Origin: Sulfomarinibacter sp963741385
GTDB lineage: Bacteria; Acidobacteriota; Thermoanaerobaculia; Thermoanaerobaculales; Sulfomarinibacteraceae
DNA: 64,000 nt
NCBI GenBank assembly: GCA_963741385.1
Contig: CAVUHO010000006.1
Location: 62,001-126,000, forward strand
Reading direction: 5' to 3'
Shown piece after piece: positions 45,748 to 53,936 of the stretch. Positions within the stretch are counted from its first letter, which is position 1, and every line of letters begins with the position of its first letter. The position numbers and the translations under genes are program-made. Under the pieces are notes generated by a model. It did not search any database. It was given only the letters and a program-made list of their open reading frames with translations, and had not been told where the DNA came from.

Positions 45748-48471
45748 CTACTTGCCGGTCGCCGTCGTCAGCCGCTCGAGCTCCGAGAACCACCCGGTCA
45801 CGAGCTTGGCGGTCGTCACGCCCTCCGGTAACTCGTCGCCTGAGAAGAGCACGAAGCTGCCGTCCGGGGCGACGTCGTAGTCGGGGAAGAAGTAGTTGCC
45901 CGCCTGCACCCCGTTCAGACCACCGACGTAGGTGCCCGAGATCGCCGGTCGCGCCTTGCCGACCCGAAAGCTCTCACCGCTGCCATCGACGTCGACCACC
46001 ATGACGCCCTCGTCCGTCCGGTAATACAGCCGCCGGCCGTCGCGCGACCACACCGCCTGTGACCCGCCCTCGTCAGAGATCTGCCACTTGCCGCCGCCGG
46101 CCGGAAATGACCCGACGTAGACCTCGCGGCGGCCGGATTCGTTGGACTCGTACGCGACCCAACGGCCGTCGGGAGAGAACGCCGCAAACACCTCCGAGTA
46201 GGGGGTCGCCATCAGCGCCTCACCTTCGCCCTGGCCGTCCGCAGGCACGACCCACAGGTCGTTGCCCCCCTGCCCGGTCGGACTGACCGCCAGCCACTTG
46301 CCGTCGGGCGACCACGAGTTGGGGAACGGGCTCGGCAGCACCTCCGGATCCAACAGCCGTTCCGCCTGGCCCGAGCCGTCCGCCCGCTTGCGGAACACGG
46401 TCATGCTGCCGTCGCGGTCGGAGGCGAAGGCGAGCCAGCGGCCGTCGGGCGACCACACCGGATCGGCGTCATACCCGGCACCGAAGGTGATCCTGGTCGC
46501 CACGCCCCGTTCGAGTTCGTAGACCCAGAGGTCCCAGTTGCCGTCGCGCAGCACCGACAGCGCCAGCCTGGCCCCGTCGGGTGACAGCCTCGGGGTCCCG
46601 AAGACCCCGGGCTCCTGCCAGAGGATCTCGCTGCGCTGCGCCGCGTCGACCCGTACGATCGAGAACGGGTGGAGATCGGCGACCCCGGGGAGGTAGCCGA
46701 GCAGCCCGGTCAGGGCAACGTCGTACTGCGCCGACCCGTGCGTCGGGTCCGCCTCGATCCCCTCGAGGACCGGGAACTGCGAGCCCGTCGCCACGACCCG
46801 ATCGATATCGAACGGCAGGGCGAACACCGTGTTGTCGTTGACGTAGAGGACGTGACCGGTGGGGACGTACCGAGCGTAGAAGCCGCCGCGGTGGATCACG
46901 GTGCGCTCACCGCTCGCGACATCGAGCACCACGAGGCTGGCTCCCGAGAAATCGGTCAGCTCGGTGCCGGCCGTGAACAGGATCTTCTTGCCGCCCGGCA
47001 ACCATTGCGGCCAGCGATGGCTGACTTCGCCGCTCGCCTCATCGAGAGTCGTGAGCGGCTGCGGATCGCCCCCGGTCGCCGGCACGATCGAAAGCCCGGT
47101 GTTCGCTGACGGCGCGAAAACGATGGTGCCGTCGGGCCCCCAGCTCGCGCCGCGGCTGCGGTCGAGCTGGCACAGCGTGATGGGCGAACCACCCGTCACC
47201 GAGACCTTCTTGAGCGCAACCGGCGTGACGTACCCCAACCACTGGCCGTCGGGTGAGAAGAACGGATGGTAGGAGGCTTCGGTCCCGGTTCCGCCCGCTA
47301 CCCGGTGGCCCTCGAACTGGTCGAGAGGCCGCAGAAAGAGGGTCGAGTCGTTGCCGCCACCTTCGACGTAGGCGAGGAACTTGCTGTCGGGCGACAGCAC
47401 AACGCCCGAGCCCAGCGACCAGTCGAGCACCGAGTCGGCAATCTGGACCTCGAAGCGGCGCACCGGTTCGCTCGCCGGTTCGCTGCCGCCGGTCAACGAC
47501 GCCACCACGACTCCGCCGACGAGAAGACCCGCCGCGGCGGTGAGCCCCGGCAGCCACCGCCGCCACCCCTGCGGCGCTGCCGCGACCATCGTTGTCTCTG
47601 CCTCGGGGTTCTCCATCCACTCCTGGAGGGCGATCCGCGCGTCGCCGATCGACTGCAGGCGGCGGTTGACGTCTTTCTGGAGGCACCGTTCGAGCAGACG
47701 ACGGATCTGCGCCGGCACCTTCGACGGTAACTGGTCGAGATCGGGTTCTTTGTGAACCACCGCTCCGATCACGTCGGTCGCGGTCTCGCCGGTGAACAAC
47801 CTCTTGCCGCTCAGCATCTCGTACACGATGCAACCGAAGGCCCAGATGTCAGCTCGCCGGTCAACCGGTTTGCCGCGCGCCTGCTCCGGGCTCATGTAGC
47901 CCGCGGTCCCCAACAGCACGCCGAGCCCGGTCATCGCCTGGGTCAGCGTCGGCGACAGCGACAGATCCTGGTTGGGGCTGTCGCCGGACATCGGATCGCC
48001 GATCAGCGCCTTGGCCAGACCGAAGTCCAGCACCTTCACGGTGCCGTCCGGTGTGATGTTCACGTTTGCCGGTTTGAGGTCGCGATGGACGACACCCTTC
48101 TCGTGCGCAGATTCCACAGCTTCTGCGATCTGCTTTGCGATGCGCACCACCTCGTCGATCGGCATCGGACCCTGCTGGATGCGCTCCGCCAGGGTCTGGC
48201 CTTCCACCAGTTCCATGACGAGAAACCGCTTGCCGTCGACCTCTTCGAGACCGTGGATGCCGGCGATGTTCGGGTGCGAGAGCGACGCCAGCACCCGCGC
48301 CTCGCGCTCGAATCGCGCCAGACGCTCCGGATCCTGGGCGAAACCGTCCGGCAACATCTTGAGCGCCACGTCGCGGCCGAGCTTGGTGTCTTCGGCGCGC
48401 CACACCTCACCCATCCCGCCTTCACCCAGTTTGGACGTCACCTTGTAGTGCGAAACATTGCTGCCGATCAT
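45748..48471 (-). CDS. Ser/Thr kinase with transmembrane helix and WD40-like propeller (paralogue 3)
   Basis: The 907-residue protein starts MIGSNVSHYKVTSKLGEGG at 48471 with GGGGGGAG upstream. Kinase motifs are complete (VALKML, HRDLKPAN, DFGLA, GYMSPEQ). The linker ENPEAETTMVAAAPQGWRR is the same as in paralogue 2. One helix (LTAAAGLLVGGVVVASLTG) and a PD40-type propeller follow (SPDSKFLAYVEGG, WSPDGRWLAFASD, FSPDGRWVAYESN). It is the first gene of the three-kinase array. The conserved extracellular halves differ between paralogues, so each may sense a different signal through a shared kinase module. Confidence 0.9.
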   Translation of the reverse strand: MIGSNVSHYKVTSKLGEGGMGEVWRAEDTKLGRDVALKMLPDGFAQDPERLARFEREARVLASLSHPNIAGIHGLEEVDGKRFLVMELVEGQTLAERIQQGPMPIDEVVRIAKQIAEAVESAHEKGVVHRDLKPANVNITPDGTVKVLDFGLAKALIGDPMSGDSPNQDLSLSPTLTQAMTGLGVLLGTAGYMSPEQARGKPVDRRADIWAFGCIVYEMLSGKRLFTGETATDVIGAVVHKEPDLDQLPSKVPAQIRRLLERCLQKDVNRRLQSIGDARIALQEWMENPEAETTMVAAAPQGWRRWLPGLTAAAGLLVGGVVVASLTGGSEPASEPVRRFEVQIADSVLDWSLGSGVVLSPDSKFLAYVEGGGNDSTLFLRPLDQFEGHRVAGGTGTEASYHPFFSPDGQWLGYVTPVALKKVSVTGGSPITLCQLDRSRGASWGPDGTIVFAPSANTGLSIVPATGGDPQPLTTLDEASGEVSHRWPQWLPGGKKILFTAGTELTDFSGASLVVLDVASGERTVIHRGGFYARYVPTGHVLYVNDNTVFALPFDIDRVVATGSQFPVLEGIEADPTHGSAQYDVALTGLLGYLPGVADLHPFSIVRVDAAQRSEILWQEPGVFGTPRLSPDGARLALSVLRDGNWDLWVYELERGVATRITFGAGYDADPVWSPDGRWLAFASDRDGSMTVFRKRADGSGQAERLLDPEVLPSPFPNSWSPDGKWLAVSPTGQGGNDLWVVPADGQGEGEALMATPYSEVFAAFSPDGRWVAYESNESGRREVYVGSFPAGGGKWQISDEGGSQAVWSRDGRRLYYRTDEGVMVVDVDGSGESFRVGKARPAISGTYVGGLNGVQAGNYFFPDYDVAPDGSFVLFSGDELPEGVTTAKLVTGWFSELERLTTATGK

Positions 48472-48517
48472 TCTTACTCCCCCCGAGCCCGCCGATCACG
48501 AATACATCATACGATGG

Positions 48518-48570
48518 TATTGAGACCTATTCTAATATTGAGAACCGTGAGATCGGAAAAGAATTCCTCG
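48518..48570 (-). promoter_or_regulatory. upstream region of kinase paralogue 3: direct repeats and GAGGAAT motif
   Basis: TATTGAGA occurs at 48518-48525 and 48536-48543, 18 bases start to start, on an AT-rich stretch. CGAGGAAT on the minus strand is at 48563-48570, 92 bases before the start codon. TATGAT on the minus strand (about 48510) could be a -10 box. The rest of the 282-base gap to the next gene shows nothing further. Confidence 0.38.
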
Positions 48571-48753
48571 GCGAAGCCACTACGTTTCTGAAGACCCGGT
48601 CAGCAGGGCGCCTCACCATCCCACCAGGAAAAGAAACGGCGCGAAATGGCTGCAGCGATTCGCACACTGAATAGGTAACGGTGTAAAGTAACGCGACAAG
48701 GCGACATTCGGCCGAGGCGGCCGAATGGAGATCGCCGATCATGGAGGTCCGAA

Positions 48754-48861
48754 ATGGCAAAGGGTCAAGTCAAAAAAGAGAAGTCCAACAAGCCGAAGCT
48801 TTCACCCAAAGAGAAGAAGGCCGCCAAGGCCACGAAAAAGGCGACCAAGGCCGCCAAATAA
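48754..48861 (+). CDS. small lysine-rich protein (35 residues)
   Basis: GGAGG six bases before the ATG and an uninterrupted frame give a 35-residue protein starting MAKGQVKKEKSNKPK and ending AAK. It contains about 17 lysines and no acidic run apart from scattered Glu. Tiny Lys-rich proteins beginning MAKGQ are found in many bacteria as uncharacterised genes. The composition suggests nucleic-acid or ribosome binding. The alternating KKA/TKA repeats resemble histone-H1-like tails. Confidence 0.65.
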   Translation: MAKGQVKKEKSNKPKLSPKEKKAAKATKKATKAAK

Positions 48862-48917
48862 GCGCGCAGCCGGCATATAGCCCTGCCTCGTGAAAAAAAT
48901 CGCGTCCGATCGGGCGA

Positions 48918-49031
48918 TAAACCCCGCCCCTACGGTTTTCAGAGACGGGTGTGGTGGTTGGGATCGCGGATAGATGCCGTATCTCAAAGCCGCAGGGGAA
49001 GGGTTCATCCCTCCGCTACGACTTTCAGAAA
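48918..49031 (+). repeat. pair of imperfect direct repeats, dispersed-repeat type
   Basis: AAACCCCGCCCCTACGGTTTTCAG near 48923-48946 resembles TCATCCCTCCGCTACGACTTTCAG near 49003-49026 (about two thirds of positions agree, spaced about 80 bases). CCCCGCCCCTACG is typical of short dispersed repeats in metagenomic genomes. They lie between the small Lys-rich gene and the end of the deacetylase gene and may serve as a transcription-end structure. Confidence 0.35.
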
Positions 49032-49041
49032 CAACATGTCG

Positions 49042-50007
49042 TCATGGCCTGATGGCTGCAATCCACTCCGGGGGTTCGGGCTCGCCGTCGAACACCGAGC
49101 GGTCGACGCCTTCGGTAAGGGCCCACCGGTGCAGCCAGGTGATGCCGCCCATCCCCGTCCAACCGTCGATGGGTCGTTGGTAGACCGGGTCCTCCAGGGC
49201 CTTTTCGAGAGAGACCCAGCCGTAGCCCCTGTGCTCGAGTTCGATCAGCAGTTCTTCTAGCCAATCGGCATTCAGGGCATAGGCGTGGACCAACAGGACG
49301 TGGGGAAAGGCGCGGCCGACGATGGCCTCGCTCTGGCCTTCATAGAAATCAACGACCTCGAGCATATAGCGGATGTAGTCGCGCCCGATGCGTTGTTGCA
49401 GCTCTTCGTCGCCGTCGTTGTAGGCCTTTGCGTAGGCGCGGCCATAGACCCACTCGCTGTTGTCGACGGTCACCGGCGCCACGGTGTAGCCGTGCGATCT
49501 GAGGAAGTCGTAGGTATCGGTCTGGACCTCGACACTCAAGCCGGTGTGAAGAAAGGGGTGGCGAAAGTAGCGGAGTTTCCCGCCGGATGCTTCAACCAGC
49601 TTTCGGGTCTGCGTCTCGCCGAGCACGATATCCGCCTTCCATTCTTCCGGTGGCACTTTGTGCAGATCAAGGTGGGCGTAGCCGTGGTTGCCGAGTTCGA
49701 ACCCCGCCTCCAACCAGCGCGCGAGGAGCCCGAGACGGAAGGCGTTGACCTCTCCATCGGTTTCCAGTTTTCCTTCGTTGACGAACCCCACCGCGGGCAC
49801 CCGGTGTTTGGTAAGGGTCGCCAGCAGGTCGGTTGTGATCCGGTCCATCTGTTCATCGGTGTGCCAGCTCATTTGGGCCACCGGAAGGTCGTCGACGGTC
49901 ACCGCCATCAGACGCTCGGGTTGCGAGGGTTGGCCGTCGGTTCGTTCACCGGGCATCGCCGCGATCGCGACTCCGCAGACCAGACAGGAGCAGATCCAGA
50001 TCTTCAT
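49042..50007 (-). CDS. exported polysaccharide deacetylase (NodB homology)
   Basis: From the ATG at 50007 the protein has 321 residues with a leader (MKIWICSCLVCGVAIAAMP). The NodB motifs are present: VTVDDLP (D39, D40), GNHGYAHLDLH (H108, H112) and RYFRHPF. These supply the catalytic base and the D-H-H metal triad of carbohydrate esterase family 4. It should remove acetyl groups from a polymer such as chitin- or peptidoglycan-type glycans outside the cytoplasm. The neighbour 57 bases away is divergent, with no operon partner. The open frame reaches 50160 but lacks a leader there. Confidence 0.85.
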   Translation of the reverse strand: MKIWICSCLVCGVAIAAMPGERTDGQPSQPERLMAVTVDDLPVAQMSWHTDEQMDRITTDLLATLTKHRVPAVGFVNEGKLETDGEVNAFRLGLLARWLEAGFELGNHGYAHLDLHKVPPEEWKADIVLGETQTRKLVEASGGKLRYFRHPFLHTGLSVEVQTDTYDFLRSHGYTVAPVTVDNSEWVYGRAYAKAYNDGDEELQQRIGRDYIRYMLEVVDFYEGQSEAIVGRAFPHVLLVHAYALNADWLEELLIELEHRGYGWVSLEKALEDPVYQRPIDGWTGMGGITWLHRWALTEGVDRSVFDGEPEPPEWIAAIRP

Positions 50008-50063
50008 CCCGCCAATCCTCTCATGTTCTTCCGAATGGAACCAACGCTGGTAGAGTCCCGCTG

Positions 50064-50639
50064 ATGCTTTCGTTCGTTCAAAAGACATTCGTCGTGCTGT
50101 TGCTCGCAGCAGGCATCGCCGCGTGCAACCGGGCGCAGTCCGTCGAACAACCACCGTCACTGCCTGGGCCGGAGGCCTCCATCACCATGGAGGGATTCAC
50201 CTGGATCGTGGACGGCGAACTCGCCACCATGCCGCTGCCCGGCCGCAACCGGTCACTCACCGAGGATGTGGAATTCCTCAACCACGAGGGTGTCCGAACC
50301 GTAATTTCTTTGACCGAGATTCCCCCGCCGCTCGAAACGACGTCAATCCGCCAGACCCACATCCCGATCGCGGATTTCACAGCGCCAACTCTCGAACAGA
50401 TGATCGAGTTTGTGGACGTGGCGACCGAATCGACCGGACGTGGAGAACCGGTTGCGGTCCACTGCGCGGCGGGGTTGGGGCGTTCCGGCACCATGGCGGC
50501 CGTCTACCTGGTCGCCAATGGAGCCTCGGCGGATGAGGCGATCGCCAGGGTTCGAGAGCTTCGACCCGGGTCGATCGAGACCGAGGCCCAGGTCGAAGCC
50601 GTACAACGCGCCGAAGCTCATTATTCGCTCGACCGATGA
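50064..50639 (+). CDS. dual-specificity/tyrosine phosphatase-like lipoprotein
   Basis: The 191-residue product has a hydrophobic leader with a lipobox-like IAAC (C21), then a cysteine-phosphatase fold. The P-loop is HCAAGLGRSGT with nucleophile C134 and R140 (CX5R); an upstream Asp in PIADF is a candidate general acid. Extracytoplasmic location is unusual for this family, since most are cytoplasmic. Substrates could be phosphorylated outer proteins, sugars or inositol-type compounds. It is divergent from the deacetylase gene. Confidence 0.82.
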   Translation: MLSFVQKTFVVLLLAAGIAACNRAQSVEQPPSLPGPEASITMEGFTWIVDGELATMPLPGRNRSLTEDVEFLNHEGVRTVISLTEIPPPLETTSIRQTHIPIADFTAPTLEQMIEFVDVATESTGRGEPVAVHCAAGLGRSGTMAAVYLVANGASADEAIARVRELRPGSIETEAQVEAVQRAEAHYSLDR

Positions 50640-50685
50640 CCTTCGGATCTTCGGTCACAGGACACGTCCGACCGCTTCCCGCAAA

Positions 50686-50713
50686 TTGACAGCTCTCTCG
50701 ATTTCGCTATATT
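50686..50713 (+). promoter_or_regulatory. sigma-70-type promoter of the SulP-rhodanese gene
   Basis: TTGACA (50686-50691, perfect) and TATATT (50708-50713) are separated by 16 bases. Transcription would begin near 50720, leaving only about 12 bases before the ATG at 50732. No strong ribosome-binding site is seen, so translation may be close to leaderless. Confidence 0.65.
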
Positions 50714-50731
50714 CTTGTCCGGTTAATTGAG

Positions 50732-52912
50732 ATGGCATCCCAAACAAAAGAACCTGATGTCGCGATCGACACGATGACCGAGCCCTCTCAAGGGGTCGGC
50801 GACTACCTGCGTCGACCGATCGACATATTCCGCGGCTATCAGAAACAGAACCTTTCCCCGGACCTCGTCGCCGGAATTACGGTCGCCGCCGTGGCCATAC
50901 CCCAGTCGATCGCGTACGCGTCGATTGCCGAACTGCCGCCGCAGTACGGTCTTTACGCCGCGGTCGTTGCCGCGATCGTCGGCTCGCTGTGGGGTTCTTC
51001 CCGCCACCTCGCCACCGGCCCCGTCAACGCGGTGTCGATGCTGGTCCTGCCGGTGCTACTCGGCGTCGCCGCGATCGGCACGCCCGGCTTTCTGATCGCC
51101 GCCAGCACGCTGGCAGTGATGGTCGGTGTGCTCAACATCGTCCTCGCAGTTCTGCGTTTCGGGGCGCTGGTGACGCTCGCCTCGCGGTCGGTTCTCATCG
51201 GCTTCACGGCCGGGGCGGCGATCCACATCGCGGTCGGCCAGCTCAAACACCTGCTGCGCATCTACGAACCGGCGGAACCGGAGCTCTACCACCAACTGGC
51301 TGTGGTCGCATCAGAGCTGCACGAGACACACCTGCTCAGCATCGGGCTCGGGCTCGGTACCCTGGTTCTGCTGGTCGTCCTCCGCCGGCTCGGACCGAGG
51401 TTTCCGGCGGCTCTGGTTGCGATTTCGGCGTCGGCGCTGGCCGTGGCGGTCTTCAGGCTCGAAGATCTCGGGGTCCGAGTCGTGGGCGCCATCCCGCGCA
51501 GCCTGCCGCCGCTGACCTGGACCTCGCTGGACAGTCTGCCTGACTTGGAGATGATCCGCGGGATGGGGATGGGCGCCCTCGCGGTGGCCGCCCTCGGTCT
51601 GGTGGAAGCGGTGGCCTCCGGCCAGGCCCTGGCGAGGCGCGCCGGCGACCGCATCGACAGCAACCAGGAGTTCTTCGGCCAGGGCCTCGCCAACCTCGCT
51701 TCCGGTCTCTTTTCGGGCTACCCGTGCTCCGGCTCGTTCACCCGATCGGCGGTCGCCCAACAGGTCGGCGGACGGACCGCACTCACCGGCATCATCACCG
51801 GCGCCACCGTCCTGCTCGGGATGCTGATGTTCGCACCGTACGCGCGTTATATCCCGCGGGCGGCAATCGCCGCCGTGTTGTTGGCAATCGCCTGGGGAAT
51901 GCTCGAGCGCCACCAGATCCTCCGGGTCTTCAACACCTCGCGCACCGAGGGCGCCATCATGGCGGTGACCTTCCTCGCCACCCTGGTGCAACCGCTCGAC
52001 TTCGCGATCCTCGCCGGCATCCTTTTCTCACTGGCGTTCTTCGTCATCCGTTCGAGCCTGCCCCGCGTCTACCAGGTCGTTCCAGACCGGCTGTTTCGAC
52101 ATTTCGTCCACTCGCCCAAGGCCCCGGTGTGCCCCCAACTCGCGGTCATGAACATCCGCGGACCGTTGTTCTTCGGCGCGGTTCACCACATCGAAGAGGA
52201 GCTCCGCCACAACCTCGAGGACAACCCGGGCCAGCACCTCCTGGTGCTGCGGATGCACGGCGTCGACATCATCGACCTCAGCGGCATCGAGATGCTCGAA
52301 TCCACGGTCAACACCTACCGATCGTTCGGAGGCGACGTCTACCTCGTGCGACTGCGCGAACCGGTCGAACAGGTGATGCGGGATTCGGGTTTCCTCGATT
52401 TCATCGGCCTTGACCACGTCCTCCCCCAGGAGGGCGCCATCGAGTACCTCTTCGAGGAGGTGTTGGATCCCGCCGTGTGCACCTACGAGTGCGAGCTCCG
52501 GGTCTTCGCCGAGTGCCAGGCGCTCAAGAAACACCCCTACCGTGCGCAGGTACCGTCGATTACCCGGGTCTCTCTCGACCCCGCCCACATCATCGGCGTC
52601 GAGGAGTTCCGGATCATGGCGGACGATACCAATGCCCTCGTCCTCGATATCCGAGAGCCCGACGAGTTCGCCCGGGGCCACATCCCCGGCGCCAACCTGA
52701 TGCCGCTGCGCACCGTCCTCGATGTCGGCCCCGATCTCGCGCGGGACCGGCGCCTGCTGTTGGCATGCCGCTCCGGCCGCCGCACCCAACGCGCGATGCA
52801 GATGCTCCGCACGATGGGTTTCGACGACGTCTACGGGCTGCGCGGCGGGATTCTGGCATGGCGGGCCGAAGGCCTGCCGGTGGCGTTGGAAGAGGCCCCC
52901 GACGTCAGGTGA
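50732..52912 (+). CDS. SulP anion transporter fused to STAS and rhodanese domains
   Basis: The 726-residue protein has a SulP/SLC26 membrane domain (about 35-430; SPDLVAGITVAAVAIPQSIAYASIAELPP). A STAS domain (about 465-565; LRMHGVDIIDLSGIEMLEST) follows, and a rhodanese domain (about 620-715; LVLDIREPDEFARGHIPGA) carries the active-site C679 (LACRSGRR). SulP proteins move sulfate, bicarbonate or other anions; rhodanese transfers sulfane sulfur. The fusion suggests uptake of sulfate, thiosulfate or a sulfur-containing anion coupled to sulfur transfer, or redox control of the transporter. It converges with the DgcN-like gene, overlapping its end by eight bases. Confidence 0.9.
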   Translation: MASQTKEPDVAIDTMTEPSQGVGDYLRRPIDIFRGYQKQNLSPDLVAGITVAAVAIPQSIAYASIAELPPQYGLYAAVVAAIVGSLWGSSRHLATGPVNAVSMLVLPVLLGVAAIGTPGFLIAASTLAVMVGVLNIVLAVLRFGALVTLASRSVLIGFTAGAAIHIAVGQLKHLLRIYEPAEPELYHQLAVVASELHETHLLSIGLGLGTLVLLVVLRRLGPRFPAALVAISASALAVAVFRLEDLGVRVVGAIPRSLPPLTWTSLDSLPDLEMIRGMGMGALAVAALGLVEAVASGQALARRAGDRIDSNQEFFGQGLANLASGLFSGYPCSGSFTRSAVAQQVGGRTALTGIITGATVLLGMLMFAPYARYIPRAAIAAVLLAIAWGMLERHQILRVFNTSRTEGAIMAVTFLATLVQPLDFAILAGILFSLAFFVIRSSLPRVYQVVPDRLFRHFVHSPKAPVCPQLAVMNIRGPLFFGAVHHIEEELRHNLEDNPGQHLLVLRMHGVDIIDLSGIEMLESTVNTYRSFGGDVYLVRLREPVEQVMRDSGFLDFIGLDHVLPQEGAIEYLFEEVLDPAVCTYECELRVFAECQALKKHPYRAQVPSITRVSLDPAHIIGVEEFRIMADDTNALVLDIREPDEFARGHIPGANLMPLRTVLDVGPDLARDRRLLLACRSGRRTQRAMQMLRTMGFDDVYGLRGGILAWRAEGLPVALEEAPDVR

Positions 52913-53936
52913 GGAGACTCTCCAGCAGCCGCCCCGGGCCGTGGCGCACGGGGTCGTCGCACGGCACACCCAGCTCCTCCTCGATCGCATCGGCTGCTTC
53001 GCGAGCCTCTGTTGCAGACGCCAGGTGCGAGGTGATGAGTGACACGCAGGGCACCAGCGGACGCGGGAAAGCGCCGCACGCCGCGGCAAGGTCCTGGTAA
53101 AGCGTGATCACCCGCCCAAGCGGTGGAATCGTGACGCTGGGGACGCGTGCGAGGTTTGTCTGCCCGGCCCGGTGACACAGGACCAGGTGGGTCGGCATGG
53201 TGCCGCGCAGCAGCGGAAGCGTCGCACTGCTCGCCGGGTGCAGCAGCGATCCCTGGCCTTCGACGAAGATGATGTCGGAATCGCCGGCCGCCACCACCTC
53301 GCGCTCGATCGCGCCACTCGCGAAATCGATGCGGACGGCATCGAGAGCCACGCCGCCTCCGGAGATCACGATGCCGATCTGTCCGGTCGCGACGAAATGC
53401 GATCGCAGGCCCCGGGCCAGCGCTGCCGCGTGCAGCTCCAGACCGGCCGTCATCTTGCCGATCGACATGTCGGTTCCGACCATGAGCACACGGCGTGCGG
53501 CACAGTGTGCGGCGGCGCCGGTCCCGATCCCGAGACCGGGCGGTTCGACGCGCACGTCCCACACACGCTGGCCTGACGGAAGGTTCGGATACCGCGGCCC
53601 CAGCAGATCGTGGAGCCCGTTGACCAGGGAGAATCCGAGCCCGACGGCCTCGTCGAGCGCGGAGAGCCAGGTCTCCGGGATCCGTCCACCCGGCGGCGAG
53701 ATGCCGAGCACCAAAACCTCGGCGCCGAGCGCGCGGGCCTCGGCGACCGTGGCGACGATCGGGCAATGACGCGGACTCCCCGTCACGTCGGCGGCGTCCC
53801 GGCCGGCGGCCTGCGAATCGATGACGCACGCGATGGGGTTCGGTGAGTTGCGCAGCACGCCTCTGCCCATCTTCCCCGAAAGGTCCGAGGAGTGCGCTTC
53901 CATGTAGATCGCGAGGACCTGGTCGCGCTCAAACAT
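52905..53936 (-). CDS. dgcN: DUF1611 family protein, D-glutamate N-acetyltransferase (DgcN) type
   Basis: The 343-residue protein has an N-terminal Rossmann-like domain and a C-terminal P-loop domain with GTDMSIGKMTAGLELH. Proteins of this family (DgcN) acetylate D-glutamate in a D-glutamate catabolic route described in marine bacteria and halophilic archaea. No signal peptide is seen, so it is cytoplasmic. It overlaps the epimerase gene by eight bases, matching the dgcN-dgcA pairing known for that route. It is last in a long minus-strand operon. The exact substrate is an inference from family and neighbour. Confidence 0.78.
   Translation of the reverse strand: MFERDQVLAIYMEAHSSDLSGKMGRGVLRNSPNPIACVIDSQAAGRDAADVTGSPRHCPIVATVAEARALGAEVLVLGISPPGGRIPETWLSALDEAVGLGFSLVNGLHDLLGPRYPNLPSGQRVWDVRVEPPGLGIGTGAAAHCAARRVLMVGTDMSIGKMTAGLELHAAALARGLRSHFVATGQIGIVISGGGVALDAVRIDFASGAIEREVVAAGDSDIIFVEGQGSLLHPASSATLPLLRGTMPTHLVLCHRAGQTNLARVPSVTIPPLGRVITLYQDLAAACGAFPRPLVPCVSLITSHLASATEAREAADAIEEELGVPCDDPVRHGPGRLLESLLT

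Noticed and set aside
42901..48471. Kinase paralogues 2 and 3 as an assembly duplication
   Set aside because: The kinase halves differ at scattered bases and the sensor halves differ widely, so they are distinct genes.
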